From: Gammaproteobacteria bacterium
GTDB lineage: Bacteria > Pseudomonadota > Gammaproteobacteria > Pseudomonadales > IMCC2047
DNA length: 64,000 bases
Reading direction: 5' to 3'
Assembly (NCBI GenBank): GCA_021773395.1
Contig: JAJFKB010000002.1
Span: 434,001 to 498,000 of the forward strand
Part shown: positions 8,614-18,800 of the stretch, piece by piece
Layout: the number at the start of each line of letters is the position of its first letter
Numbering within the stretch: the stretch's first letter is position 1
The notes under the pieces: generated by a model
Database searches by the model: none
What the model saw: the letters and a program-made list of their open reading frames with translations, nothing else
Told to the model about the DNA's origin: nothing
Position numbers and translations under genes: made by a program

Positions 8614-8761
8614 CATGCCGAAAGGTAAGATATTTGGAAACTTAATGGTGCTTTCCCAGGAATTACATTAGAAAGCCGTCCAATGAGTACCACCTCGACA
8701 AATGACCGGTGGGAATAACTACACCAAGCATTGAAACTATGAATATCGAATACAACTCAGC

Positions 8762-8792
8762 TTGACTCTATAGCTACTATAGATATTACAAT
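8762..8792 (+). promoter_or_regulatory. MerR-type (CadR) promoter of FTR1 permease
   Basis: The -35 TTGACT (8762-8767) and -10 TACAAT (8787-8792) are separated by 19 bases, the long spacer typical of MerR-activated promoters. An imperfect dyad ACTCTATAGC-T-ACTATAGATA fills the spacer and matches the perfect palindrome at the cadR promoter in the same island. This predicts Pb/Cd-induced expression. Confidence 0.75.
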
Positions 8793-8828
8793 TGCGAATA
8801 ATTATCAGTTAGCCCAAGGAAAACCCAT

Positions 8829-10793
8829 ATGCCGCCGCTTGTAATGACCCTTTCATCTGAACGAAAGTATTCTATTAGGCGTATTTATGCGTTTTGCCTT
8901 TTATTTGTGTTCGTATCTTGGTCAATCGTGGGCCTTGCCGCATCCGAAGATCACCTGATAGAACTACGGCAGATTGCACAACTAGCAGAATATATCGGTG
9001 TTGATTACTCCGAAGCTGTCAACGACGGACAGATAACTGACAATGGTGAGTATCAGGAGATGCTGGAGTTCTCCGGCATAATTACTACGAAAATCTCGCG
9101 AGTAGCTGAATCTTTGAGCAAGTTCCAACCTATTGTCCACCAAGCAAAGTCGCTTCAAACATCTATCCAGAGCAAACAAAGCATCAATACCGTGCGAGTG
9201 TTAACCGCTGAATTGAGATATTCAGTACTGAACCTAGCACCGCAATCATCTCTGCCCACTGCGCTAATGGCGATAGCTGAAAGGCAACAGATGTATGAAA
9301 ACAATTGTGCTAGCTGCCATGGTGTAACCGGACAGGGAGATGGAATTGCAGCTGCAAATTTAGACCCATCCCCTACTGATTTCACTGACAAGGAACGTGC
9401 ATTAAACCGATCCATACTCGGCTTATATGATGCGATTGCCAACGGTATCGACGGCACGGCTATGCCTGCTTTTGCTCAATTGACCGACCAACAGAAGTGG
9501 TCGCTGGCGTTCTATGTGGGTAGCCTTGCTTTCCAGCCATCTGAGCAACTTCCCGCTCAAGCCGACCCCGTCATTTCTCTGCAACAACTTGTAAACTATA
9601 GTCCCTCATTGTTAGCCAAAGAGCTGCCCGACAAGCATACAAATATCATTGAACAGCTTCGAGCCAACCCGAACCCATTGTTTGTCGCAAAGAGCACTCC
9701 ATTAAGTATCACCCGAGAACGGCTTAAAGCAGCGCAATCTGCGTACCACATGGGCGAATATGATCGGGCACATAACCTCGCTGTTAGCGCCTACCTGGAT
9801 GGTTTTGAATTAGTTGAAAACAACCTGGATGCAAGAAATCAAGCATTGCGGAAAAGTATTGAAACCACCTTGATTAAACTTCGTCATGCTATTAGCCAGC
9901 CACAAAATGACCCCGAATTAGAAAGCATGATGTCAAATGCATTCTATCAATTGGATCAAGCCGAACAGCTTTTAACTGAGTCGGCCCTATCAAATGGAAC
10001 GCTTTTTTCAGCGAGCTTGGTGATTCTGTTACGCGAAGGCTTGGAAGCGCTGCTTGTTATCATTGCTTTAATGACGGTTCTGATACGCACTCATCGTCAA
10101 GACGCATTAAAGTACGTGCATATTGGATGGATTGCCGCACTATTCGCCGGTGGTGCCACCTGGATGGCAGCCCAATCACTAATCAGTATCAGTGGTGCCA
10201 GTCGAGAAATAATGGAAGGTGTCGCCGCAATGTTAGCGGCGGTGGTGTTATTTTATGTCGGCATCTGGATGCACGACAAAACTCATGCCGAGCAATGGCA
10301 GGCTTATATCCAGCAACATATTAATAGCAAACTAAAGTCTGGAACCCTCTGGGGATTAACCGCTCTTGCATTTATCGCCGTTTACCGCGAAGTATTTGAA
10401 ACCGTTCTTTTTTACCAATCGCTACTGACACAAACTGCTGATGCTCAATTTTCTTATGTCGCCGGAGGGTTCATTCTGGGCACAATTATACTTCTCGCGT
10501 TGGCGTGGGTATTGATCAAATATTCCATTAAGCTACCTATCGCACGTTTCTTCGCAACAACCACCTATCTGTTATTGGCCCTCTCTTTTGTACTGATGGG
10601 AAAAGCTGTCTCGGCACTACAAGAAGCGGCTGTCATCAATATTTCGCCTTTGCCAGTTGATTTTTCAATTGATTGGATCGGTGTTAATTCAAGCTGGCAA
10701 GGTGTACTGGCCCAGACACTAATTTTACTTGTTTTTGTTACGCTCATTTTTCGGTCGAGAATTAGGCAAAGCTCCCAACATGAAGCAACTTAA
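8829..10793 (+). CDS. Cytochrome c/FTR1 family permease (PbrT-like)
   Basis: A 654-residue fusion protein. After a signal-anchor (about residues 18-38) comes a periplasmic region with one class I cytochrome c haem site (CASCH near residue 160). From about residue 390 there is a seven-helix FTR1 iron-permease domain with the two family motifs REGLE (about 401) and REVFE (about 519) that bind the metal. Proteins of this architecture include PbrT, the Pb(II) uptake protein of Cupriavidus, and iron uptake permeases. The adjacent cadR/pbrR gene and the shared operator support a lead- or divalent-metal-linked role over housekeeping iron uptake. AAGGA lies eight bases before the ATG. Confidence 0.85.
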   Translation: MPPLVMTLSSERKYSIRRIYAFCLLFVFVSWSIVGLAASEDHLIELRQIAQLAEYIGVDYSEAVNDGQITDNGEYQEMLEFSGIITTKISRVAESLSKFQPIVHQAKSLQTSIQSKQSINTVRVLTAELRYSVLNLAPQSSLPTALMAIAERQQMYENNCASCHGVTGQGDGIAAANLDPSPTDFTDKERALNRSILGLYDAIANGIDGTAMPAFAQLTDQQKWSLAFYVGSLAFQPSEQLPAQADPVISLQQLVNYSPSLLAKELPDKHTNIIEQLRANPNPLFVAKSTPLSITRERLKAAQSAYHMGEYDRAHNLAVSAYLDGFELVENNLDARNQALRKSIETTLIKLRHAISQPQNDPELESMMSNAFYQLDQAEQLLTESALSNGTLFSASLVILLREGLEALLVIIALMTVLIRTHRQDALKYVHIGWIAALFAGGATWMAAQSLISISGASREIMEGVAAMLAAVVLFYVGIWMHDKTHAEQWQAYIQQHINSKLKSGTLWGLTALAFIAVYREVFETVLFYQSLLTQTADAQFSYVAGGFILGTIILLALAWVLIKYSIKLPIARFFATTTYLLLALSFVLMGKAVSALQEAAVINISPLPVDFSIDWIGVNSSWQGVLAQTLILLVFVTLIFRSRIRQSSQHEAT

Positions 10794-10833
10794 GAAAACA
10801 GGTAAAAAATTATGCGTATCACCGATCCTGTAA

Positions 10834-11226
10834 TTACTTGGCCGACAAGTTTTTCAAAATGCCGCACTCCTCAACGGTGCGGTTAGTGGAGCAACTATTG
10901 CGAAGCGATGTTAATTGTTGCCGAAGCCCTTTCAGCTCTTTCATGCGTTGCTCTACTCGCTCAATGTGATTATCAATCATCGTGTTCACGTCATCGCAAT
11001 GCGTACCCGGCGATTGGTTTAAATCGATCAATTGACGAACCTCAGATATGGCTAGATCAAGGCTTCGACAATGTTTAATGAACATAAGTTGTTCAACAGA
11101 CGACGAGTCATAGAGACGAAAATTGCCTTCACTGCGATTTTTCGATTCAAGTAGGTGCTCTTTTTCGTAATAGCGTATCGTCTGCACTGAACATCCAGTC
11201 AGCTTGGCTAACTCACCAATTTTCAT
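10834..11226 (-). CDS. cadR: CadR/PbrR-type MerR family metal regulator
   Basis: A 130-residue MerR regulator: N-terminal winged helix-turn-helix (IGELAKLTGCSVQTIRYYE), dimerisation helix, and metal-binding Cys in the CadR/PbrR pattern. These are a Cys near residue 78 (THCDDVN) and the C-terminal pair in SC-x8-ECGIL. These ligands are typical for Cd(II)/Pb(II) sensing. It is divergent from the CDF gene and shares the palindromic promoter between them; the same palindrome also precedes the FTR1 permease, so it should control both. Two adjacent ATG codons exist (11229 and 11226). GGGGA spacing fits the second better. Confidence 0.9.
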   Translation of the reverse strand: MKIGELAKLTGCSVQTIRYYEKEHLLESKNRSEGNFRLYDSSSVEQLMFIKHCRSLDLAISEVRQLIDLNQSPGTHCDDVNTMIDNHIERVEQRMKELKGLRQQLTSLRNSCSTNRTVEECGILKNLSAK

Positions 11227-11242
11227 CATATTTCCCCATCTC

Positions 11243-11273
11243 TTGACTCTATAGTTACTATAGAGTTTAAACT
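11243..11273 (+). promoter_or_regulatory. CadR operator/promoter of CDF-methyltransferase-czc block
   Basis: TTGACT (-35, 11243-11248) and TAAACT (-10, 11268-11273) are 19 bases apart with a perfect 21-base palindrome (ACTCTATAGT-T-ACTATAGAGT, 11246-11266) between them. This is the classic MerR-family arrangement: the regulator untwists the over-long spacer when metal binds. It lies between divergent cadR and the CDF gene. Confidence 0.85.
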
Positions 11274-11303
11274 GTGATTCTAAACAAGTACAAGAGTTTT
11301 AAC

Positions 11304-12203
11304 ATGACAGATAGTTGCAAGGGGCAATGTGCAGATAAGGTTGAAGCCAATATGGCATCCCTGTCTGTAAAAAACACACAACTTAATGGCGGGTTTGTCA
11401 GTCAATTCTTGATCCCCAAGATGGACTGTCCATCTGAGGAGCAGATGATTCGCATGGCTCTGGATGATCTTGAGCCAGCGGTGGCACTTGAATTTGACAC
11501 GCCACATCGAAAACTCAAAGTCTTTCATGACAATAATCTGGTAGCTATACAGTCTCGTATCGAATCGCTTGGTCTTGGGGCTGCGCTTGAGCATACCCAA
11601 AATATTGACAGCAGTGCGTTATCGCAGGCGATAGCCTCAGCCGAGGCTGTCAATCAGAAGGAGGCCGGTATCCTCAAGTGGTTGTTAGCCATCAATGCCA
11701 TAATGTTTGGCATTGAAATAATTGTCGGCTGGTACGCCCAGTCAACCGGGTTAATTGCCGACTCCCTAGATATGTTTGCCGACGCCGCCGTCTATGGCCT
11801 TGCACTCTACGCCGTCGGGCACAGTGCTCGTATGAAGCTACGTGCGGCGCATTTTTCAGGATGGCTTCAGATGATCCTCGCTTTAGGTGCGCTGAGTGAG
11901 GTAGTGCGTCGATTTATGTTTGGGAGTGAGCCAATATCTGAACTAATGATGAGTTTTGGGTTAGTGGCACTAATCGCCAACTCCCTGTGCCTGGTACTGA
12001 TCAATAAGCAAAAAGACAGTGGCGCGCACATGAAAGCCAGTTGGATTTTCTCGGCCAACGACGTGATAGCTAATTTGGGTTTGATCGTGGCGGGTTTACT
12101 GGTGGCATTGACGGGTTCGCGCTACCCGGATCTGGTGATTGGTTTCCTGATCAGTTTGATCGTACTGAATGGCGCTCGCCGCATTTTACAACTGAAATCC
12201 TGA
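11304..12203 (+). CDS. CDF-type cation exporter with N-terminal extension
   Basis: About 299 residues. The first 100 form a soluble domain with FLIPKMDCPSEEQMI, which looks like a heavy-metal-associated (HMA)-like ferredoxin fold with a single Cys. A CDF transporter core follows: DSLDMFAD in one helix and SANDV in a later helix stand where CDF proteins carry their metal-site Asp/His residues. It probably exports Zn/Cd/Pb from the cytoplasm. The start at ATG 11304 is chosen because AAGAG lies eight bases upstream; the in-frame start at 11274 would lie at the transcription start. It is the first gene after the CadR promoter. Confidence 0.75.
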   Translation: MTDSCKGQCADKVEANMASLSVKNTQLNGGFVSQFLIPKMDCPSEEQMIRMALDDLEPAVALEFDTPHRKLKVFHDNNLVAIQSRIESLGLGAALEHTQNIDSSALSQAIASAEAVNQKEAGILKWLLAINAIMFGIEIIVGWYAQSTGLIADSLDMFADAAVYGLALYAVGHSARMKLRAAHFSGWLQMILALGALSEVVRRFMFGSEPISELMMSFGLVALIANSLCLVLINKQKDSGAHMKASWIFSANDVIANLGLIVAGLLVALTGSRYPDLVIGFLISLIVLNGARRILQLKS

Positions 12204-12221
12204 GTGTGAGCATTTGAGTCT

Positions 12222-12911
12222 ATGAATAAACACAGCCAACAACCCTATATACCTGCATTGAAATATCATGCCTTAACCGGCTTCTATGACGCAGTTGTGC
12301 AGCTGACAACCCGTGAAGTGATGTTTAAAACTGAATTGGTCAATTTTGCCGCGCCCCAAGCTGGTGAACACGTTCTCGATGTTGGCTGTGGCACCGGCAC
12401 ATTGACCTATCTACTCGCAGAGCGCGAGCGAAAGCTTCGTATCAAGGGGTTGGACGCCGATCCAGTGCAGCTTGAGCGGGCGAATAGCAAAGTGGCCGCC
12501 ATTGGCAGTCAAATTAGTTTCCAGCAAGGGTATGCACAACAGCTACCAGATAACGCACAGACTTTCGATATCGTTGTTACGAGCCTGTTCTTTCATCATT
12601 TGACAACCCACCAAAAACGCGAAGCCTTGGCTGAAATTCTTCGTGTCCTTAAACCAGGAGGCCGGCTGCATATCGCGGATTGGGGAAAGCCGTCATCGCG
12701 TATTCAACGACTCATGTTTTTCATCGTTCAACTACTAGACGGTTTTGACACGACACGAGACAGCGTTAAAGGCACATTACCAAACCTTATGAAAGAAACC
12801 GGATTCGCTGATGTAGAGAATAGTAGATTTGTACCCACATTCTTGGGAACCGTTCGACTTTTTCAAGCAAAAAAACCGCCAAAACAACCTAATACAACAT
12901 TAATGAACTAA
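12222..12911 (+). CDS. Class I SAM-dependent methyltransferase
   Basis: A 229-residue Rossmann-fold methyltransferase of the Methyltransf_11/UbiE-like type. Motif I is VLDVGCGTGTLTYLL (about residues 50-64), the acidic residue of motif II is at about 79 (GLDADP), and the post-motif segment is DIVVTSLFFHH (about 125). The substrate cannot be read from the sequence. Its place inside the metal operon, 18 bases after the CDF gene, suggests a metal- or metalloid-linked function. There are no Cys patterns of ArsM, so arsenite methylation is unlikely. Confidence 0.75.
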   Translation: MNKHSQQPYIPALKYHALTGFYDAVVQLTTREVMFKTELVNFAAPQAGEHVLDVGCGTGTLTYLLAERERKLRIKGLDADPVQLERANSKVAAIGSQISFQQGYAQQLPDNAQTFDIVVTSLFFHHLTTHQKREALAEILRVLKPGGRLHIADWGKPSSRIQRLMFFIVQLLDGFDTTRDSVKGTLPNLMKETGFADVENSRFVPTFLGTVRLFQAKKPPKQPNTTLMN

Positions 12912-12989
12912 AATGAATAATTGGAAACTGAGTACCTGTTGCAAATTGACTCTGTTCCCCATTATCGGGATGGTATAGACTTGTTAACT

Positions 12990-13307
12990 ATGTTGCGTCC
13001 ATTTATCTCCTATCTGTTTATTTTCTCGCTACTCTTTATGGGTATCGAAGGCGCAGTCGATTCTGTGGGTGAAGAACATCCTCACGGGGAGGAATACGCA
13101 CATGTTTTGGATAGCGATGATTCTCCTCCGCCAGACTTAGAGGGCAATGACAGCCATTGCCAGCACTGTTGTCACGGTCACTGCAGCAACATCTCAGGGC
13201 ATCTCACCGTCATGAACTATGATGTGACCGACCAGAGATTTTCTATTTACGAACCTCACATACTCAATTTCGCTCAGGCACCGCCGACTCCCCCTCCCAC
13301 CGTATAA
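12990..13307 (+). CDS. Small exported His/Cys-rich protein (CzcI-like)
   Basis: About 105 residues: N-terminal signal segment (about 3-20), acidic His-containing spacer, then the metal-binding cluster HCQHCCHGHCSN and a Pro-rich C-terminus. Small periplasmic proteins of this type (CzcI, CnrX-like and DUF2946-type) precede RND metal efflux operons and are thought to sense or buffer metal. The ATG at 12990 places the signal peptide at the N-terminus; an in-frame TTG at 12921 is less likely. It sits directly upstream of the czcCBA-like genes. Confidence 0.6.
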   Translation: MLRPFISYLFIFSLLFMGIEGAVDSVGEEHPHGEEYAHVLDSDDSPPPDLEGNDSHCQHCCHGHCSNISGHLTVMNYDVTDQRFSIYEPHILNFAQAPPTPPPTV

Positions 13308-13409
13308 ATCATTTCTGATACTTATCAGCGCACAGCTATTTCTGTAAACCACTCCCGGTAACAGGCTAATCACTGTGCACGATCGTTCATTACAATCGGA
13401 ATTTGATTT

Positions 13410-14819
13410 ATGCAAACGCGAAATATTGTCGCTACTTTACTGTCGGGTAGCCCATCCATTTTTAGTTGGGCGGTATCTACTGCGCCGCTCAATACTGCGC
13501 CTACGACAAGCGCAAGATTTAAACGAATCAGCTTTAGTAAGCTGGTATTTATCGGTCTGATTCTCGGCGGACAACTCTCTCTTGCTCAGGCTGAAGTCAC
13601 AAACAATACCCTCACGCTCAACACAGCACTAAAGCGTGCTCTAGAACAGAACCCTTCCCTCAAGGTTTTTGACTTTCGCAACACAGCGCTGAGCGGGCAA
13701 CTTGAAACGGCAAATTTAAAACCAGCCTATGAACTCGGTTTTGAAGCTGAGAATTTCTCTGGCTCTGATGAACTTAACGGTTTTGATGGCGTAGAGCTAA
13801 CCGTTTCGCTCTCTTCTGTACTGGAAATGGGCGATAAACGCGCTGCTCGCCAGGGCATCGTTTCTAACAGTCGCTCCGTTCTCGATGCTCAGAGGCAAGT
13901 GGAATCGTTGGCATTGCTGGGGGAAGTTACCCGACGCTATGTGGATGTTCTCGCCGCCCAAGAGCAGGTATCCCTGGCCCAAGAAGCGGATGAACTTGCC
14001 AGCCAGACACTTAACATCGTAAAAGAACGTGCCAACGCAGGTGCAACGCCAGATGCAGAGGTAAAACGCGCCCAAGCTGCAGCTTCACAAGCACAGCTCA
14101 CACTACTCTCCACCCGACAACAACTTGCATACCTGAAAGTGTCACTTTCGGCGCTTTGGGGAGAAACCTCACCACAATTTACGACCATTGATGGTGATTT
14201 GTTTCACTCTGGTACGGATGTCGACTTTGAAAGGCTCTATGCCAAAGTGGAGAGAAACCCGGCTATCCGGATCTTCGCCGCTGAGGAGAGGCTCAAAGAG
14301 GCGGAAGTGCGTCTTGCCAAAACACAATCTAGGTCTGATATCAGCTGGTCAGTCGGTGTACGCCGCTTCGAGGAAAGCGACAATTCAGCCTTGGTTGCCG
14401 GTTTTAGCATGCCCCTCTTTTCATCGAAAAGAAACTCTGGCGCTGTCTCTACTGCACTTGCCCAACGCAACGAAATCTTCGTTCGAAAGGAAGTGGCGCT
14501 ACTCAACATGCATACGCAATTATTTCGGGCATTCCACAATAGAAAACAGGCCATTCTTACCGCGAAGGCACTCCAAAACACCATTATTCCAGCGCTAGAA
14601 GAAGCACTCAAAGAAACACAGACAGCGTACCAGCGTGGCCGTTACGGCTACCTGGAATATGTTTCCGCCAGACAGGAATTGCTTAGCGCCAGGCGCATCC
14701 TGATCGAGTCCGCCTCATCCGCATTAACGTATGGCGCCGAAATCGAACAGCTGACAGCAGAGCCTTTGTCCGCCGCCCAATATGGTGAATCAACCGAATT
14801 ATCAGGATCAGTACAATGA
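13410..14819 (+). CDS. czcC: Outer-membrane factor of RND metal efflux (CzcC-like, TolC family)
   Basis: A 469-residue outer-membrane efflux protein. It has a hydrophobic export segment at about residues 46-62 (an unusually long N-terminal region, so a downstream start is possible), followed by two TolC repeats with long amphipathic helices (about 75-260 and 280-450). It forms the channel through which the CzcA pump and CzcB adaptor expel divalent cations. It overlaps czcB by four bases (ATGA). Confidence 0.85.
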   Translation: MQTRNIVATLLSGSPSIFSWAVSTAPLNTAPTTSARFKRISFSKLVFIGLILGGQLSLAQAEVTNNTLTLNTALKRALEQNPSLKVFDFRNTALSGQLETANLKPAYELGFEAENFSGSDELNGFDGVELTVSLSSVLEMGDKRAARQGIVSNSRSVLDAQRQVESLALLGEVTRRYVDVLAAQEQVSLAQEADELASQTLNIVKERANAGATPDAEVKRAQAAASQAQLTLLSTRQQLAYLKVSLSALWGETSPQFTTIDGDLFHSGTDVDFERLYAKVERNPAIRIFAAEERLKEAEVRLAKTQSRSDISWSVGVRRFEESDNSALVAGFSMPLFSSKRNSGAVSTALAQRNEIFVRKEVALLNMHTQLFRAFHNRKQAILTAKALQNTIIPALEEALKETQTAYQRGRYGYLEYVSARQELLSARRILIESASSALTYGAEIEQLTAEPLSAAQYGESTELSGSVQ

Positions 14820-15751
14820 AATCAAATAACCTAATTAAAGCACCGGTCATCAAAATTATTTTTTATCTCACGTTCTGTTTTATGTCCACTCTGACATTCG
14901 CAGAAACCGGCCATGATGATGAAGAAGAGCACGAAGAAGGCCACATCGAACTCACACAAGAACAGATTAAGCATGCTGGTATTAGCCTCTCTCGTGTAGG
15001 TGCAGGAAAAATTCGAGAAACACTACCCGTGTATGGCGTTATCACCAGCAACGCAGAAAAAATACAGTCGGTCAGTGCACGCTTTGATGGCGTCATTCGC
15101 TCGGTCAATAAGACAATTGGAGCCCAAGTTCGCAAAGGAGAAAAACTGGTCACGGTTGAAGCCAATGAAAGTTTGAAAACCTATTCTGTTGTTTCATCAC
15201 TTAACGGTGTAGTTACTCAACGTCATGCCAATGTTGGCGAACAAACTGCCGATAGAGTTCTCTTTGTTGTTGAAGATTTCTCCACCGTTTGGGTCGACTT
15301 GTCGCTGTTTCCCAAGGACGTGACCAAGGCGCAGGTAGGACAAACGGTTCATATCAAAAGCACTAACAACCCTATCATTGGCGAAGGACAGATTATCTAT
15401 ATCGCGCCCCTAGGGAATAGCAACAACCAAGCCACTATTGCACGAGTCTTGATTAACAACACAGACAACTTGTGGAAGCCGGGGCTTTTTGTGAATGCTG
15501 AAATCACCCTGTCTGAAACGGCTGCCCCTTTGGTTATTCGCAGCGAAGCGGTACAGCTTGTGGAAGGTGAGAATGTTGTTTTTGTCCAAGGCGAAGAAGG
15601 TTTTGAGCCCCGCCCAGTTACCTTGGGGCATACCGATGGCGAATCAATTGAAGTATTGGCTGGCTTGAACGTCGACGAAACCTATGTCTCGAAAAATAGT
15701 TTTGTTCTGAAATCAGAGATGGGCAAGGAGGATGCTGAACATGGCCATTAA
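14816..15751 (+). CDS. czcB: RND periplasmic adaptor (CzcB-like)
   Basis: A 311-residue membrane-fusion protein with signal peptide (about residues 12-29), a His/Asp/Glu-rich mature N-terminus (GHDDEEEHEEGH) and C-terminal EHGH, both plausible metal-binding tails. Between them are the lipoyl/barrel-sandwich halves (SARFDGVIRSVNKTIGAQVRKGE and NGVVTQRHANVGEQ) and a beta-barrel. It is short for a CzcB and lacks a long alpha-hairpin, as in minimal adaptors. It couples CzcA to the outer-membrane channel. Confidence 0.85.
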   Translation: MKSNNLIKAPVIKIIFYLTFCFMSTLTFAETGHDDEEEHEEGHIELTQEQIKHAGISLSRVGAGKIRETLPVYGVITSNAEKIQSVSARFDGVIRSVNKTIGAQVRKGEKLVTVEANESLKTYSVVSSLNGVVTQRHANVGEQTADRVLFVVEDFSTVWVDLSLFPKDVTKAQVGQTVHIKSTNNPIIGEGQIIYIAPLGNSNNQATIARVLINNTDNLWKPGLFVNAEITLSETAAPLVIRSEAVQLVEGENVVFVQGEEGFEPRPVTLGHTDGESIEVLAGLNVDETYVSKNSFVLKSEMGKEDAEHGH

Positions 15752-15841
15752 CAGTATCCACCGTATTACGCTTAATACGCGTCATTATTTGCCATCAGCA
15801 CTATGTAAGTTAGTAGTGCGATACCATCAAAGGGCCACACT
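15752..15841 (+). promoter_or_regulatory. Hairpin-containing gap between czcB and czcA
   Basis: The 90-base spacer can form two short hairpins (CGTATTA-CGCT-TAATACG and GCACTA-N9-TAGTGC). This could tune the ratio of adaptor to pump; no promoter is evident. Confidence 0.3.
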
Positions 15842-18800
15842 ATGATCGATAAACTAATTCAATATTCCATCGCCCGTCGTTGGCTGGTGATGTTTTTTGT
15901 GCTTATCATCAGCGCACTCGGTGTTTGGAATTACCAAAACTTACCGATAGATGCCGTTCCTGATATCACCAATGTCCAGGTGCAGATTAATACTGAAGCG
16001 CCCGGTTATTCACCGCTGGAAGTCGAGCAACGCATCACCTACTTGGTCGAGCTTGCGATCACAGGCTTACCCTATGTGGAAAGTACTCGTTCTCTATCAA
16101 GATACGCACTCTCTCAGGTGACCGTCGTATTTGAGAAAGGAACAGACATTTACTTTGCACGAAATCTGATTAACGAAAGACTGCAGCAAGCCAAAAGCGA
16201 CATGCCATCAGGCATCGAGCCCGTGATGGGGCCTGTTGCAACCGGCCTCGGAGAGATCTTTCACTACGCGGTACATGCGGACAGCGATGCCCGACAAGAT
16301 AATGGTGAAAAATACGACGCCACTGCACTGCGCACACTGCAAGACTGGGTAATTCGCCCTCAATTGCGGTTGGTGCCAGGGGTAACCGAGATTAACACCA
16401 TCGGCGGTTTCGAAAAGGAGTTTCATATTACCCCTGACCCTACTCGACTTTTGGCATTCGAACTGACCTTTGATGACATTGTCGACGCGGTAGAAAAAAA
16501 TAACGCCAATGTCGGTGCTGGTTACATCGAAAAAAATGGCGAGCAATACCTAATCCGTGCGCCGGGGCAAGTCGCGGATATCACTGCAATCCAACAGATT
16601 ATAGTCGCCCATAAAGACGGTATTCCGGTAACCGTGGCCGACGTCGCTGAAGTTGGTTTTGGCAAACAGCTTCGGACTGGGGCCGCAACCCTTGATGGTG
16701 AAGAAACTGTATTGGGTACGGCTGTCATGTTACTGGGCGGTAATAGTCGTAGCGTTTCCGAGGCCGTTTCTGCCAAGCTGGTTGAGATTAATAAAACACT
16801 ACCCAAAGGTATCACCGCAGATCCAGTGTATAACCGAACCGTACTGGTTGATAAGACCATTGCGACGGTGCAGAAAAATCTACTCGAAGGTGCGGTGTTG
16901 GTTGTCGTCGTTTTATTGGTGATGCTTGGCAACGTGCGGGCTGCTCTGCTCACCGCGATGGTTATTCCAATATCCATGCTAATGCTCATGACGGGCATGG
17001 TACAAACTAAAGTCAGTGCCAACCTGATGAGTTTGGGGGCACTCGATTTTGGCCTTATTGTCGATGGCGCAGTCATCATAGTGGAAAACTGTATTCTCAG
17101 GCTGGCTGGCCGACAGCACCACCTCGGGCGCACGCTGAAATTAGACGAACGTTTTCAAACGGTTTTCGCTGCAACGCGTGAGGTGTTCACACCAAGTTTA
17201 ATCAGTGTTCTGGTGGTGATTCTGGTCAACATACCCATCCTTGCGCTCACCGGGGTAGAGGGGAAAATGTTTACCCCTATGGCCATGGCGGTGATTATGG
17301 CGCTTCTATCTGCACTGGTATTGTCACTAACCTTCGTTCCCGCAGCCGTGGCACTTTTACTTAGCGGTCATATTGAGGAAAAAGATAACCTCATTGTTCG
17401 CCAATCAAAACGTGCCTATACCCCCATCCTGGCTTGGGCACTCAAGTTTCGTATAGCTGTACTGGCAGGTGCAGTGCTGTTTGTTATAGCCATTGGCGGG
17501 CTGGCAACAAAAATGGGAACCGAGTTTATTCCAAACCTGGATGAGGGTGATATTGCCATCCAGGCTTTGCGAATTCCCGGCACCAGTCTCACACAATCAC
17601 TAGACATGCAGTTTCAACTTGAACGTGCTGTGCTGGAAATTCCAGAAGTGAAAACCTACTTTTCACGAGTCGGCACCGCAGAGGTTGCCAGTGACCCGAT
17701 GGGACCAAATATTTCTGACGGCTATGTGATGTTAAAGGACCATGAAGACTGGCCAAACCCAGATAAGTCTAAAGCTCAGTTACTGGAAGAAATTCAGGAA
17801 AAGCTGGCACTGATCCCCGGTAATGCATTCGAGATTAGTCAACCGATCCAGCTCCGTTTTAACGAACTTATCTCCGGTGTTAGATCGGATCTGGGCGTTA
17901 AAATTTATGGGGATGACCTTGATCAGTTACTGACATCAGGCACAGAGATTGCTGCTGTACTCAATGGTATTGAAGGTGCGGAAGGCGTTAAAGTTGAGCA
18001 GGTTTCCGGATTGCCCATCTTGTCAGTCGAAGCCAATCGCCCCGCTTTGTATCGCTATGGTCTCAATGTAGCCGATGTCCAGGACATCGTCGCAGCGGCC
18101 ACAGGTGGCGAGGAAGCTGGCTTGATATTTGAAGGGGATCGACGTTTCACCATTGTTGTCAGAGTGACAGAAGAAATCCGCAATGATTTGCGAGCACTGG
18201 AGCGCTTGCCTATTCCATTACCGCAAGGCGGGTATGTTCCTCTCAATGAAGTGGCAACACTCAACCTTGCTCCAGGGCCGAATCAAATTTCCCGAGAAAA
18301 TGGTAAGCGTCGACTGGTGGTGAGTGCCAACGTGCGAGACCGCGATTTGGGCGGTTTTGTTGCTGATGTGCAAACACAGATCGAGCAGCAAGTTACCTTA
18401 CCACCGGGCTATTGGCTGGAATACGGGGGCACATTTGAGCAGTTGCAATCGGCCACTGAGCGATTAAGTCTGCTAGTACCGATCACACTGGTCATGATTT
18501 TCGCCCTGCTGATGATGACCTTTGGTTCGGCTAAGGATGCGGCGCTGGTCTTTAGTGGTGTGCCTTTGGCATTAACCGGCGGCGTTATCGCACTATGGCT
18601 ACGAGATATTCCACTCTCCATCACCGCAGGCGTCGGCTTTATTACACTGTGCGGTGTTTCTGTGCTTACGGGTGTCATGATGGTATCGGCGTTTAGAGAC
18701 AGATTGAATCAAGGCGACGATATCATCACTTCCATTCAACAAGGTGCGATGTTGCGATTAAGGCCAATACTGATGGTCGCTCTGGTTGCCGCACTGGGTT

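Noticed and set aside
12946..12985. Additional MerR-type promoter before the CzcI-like gene
   Set aside because: TTGACT is present, but the candidate -10 is about 22 bases away and there is no convincing dyad.
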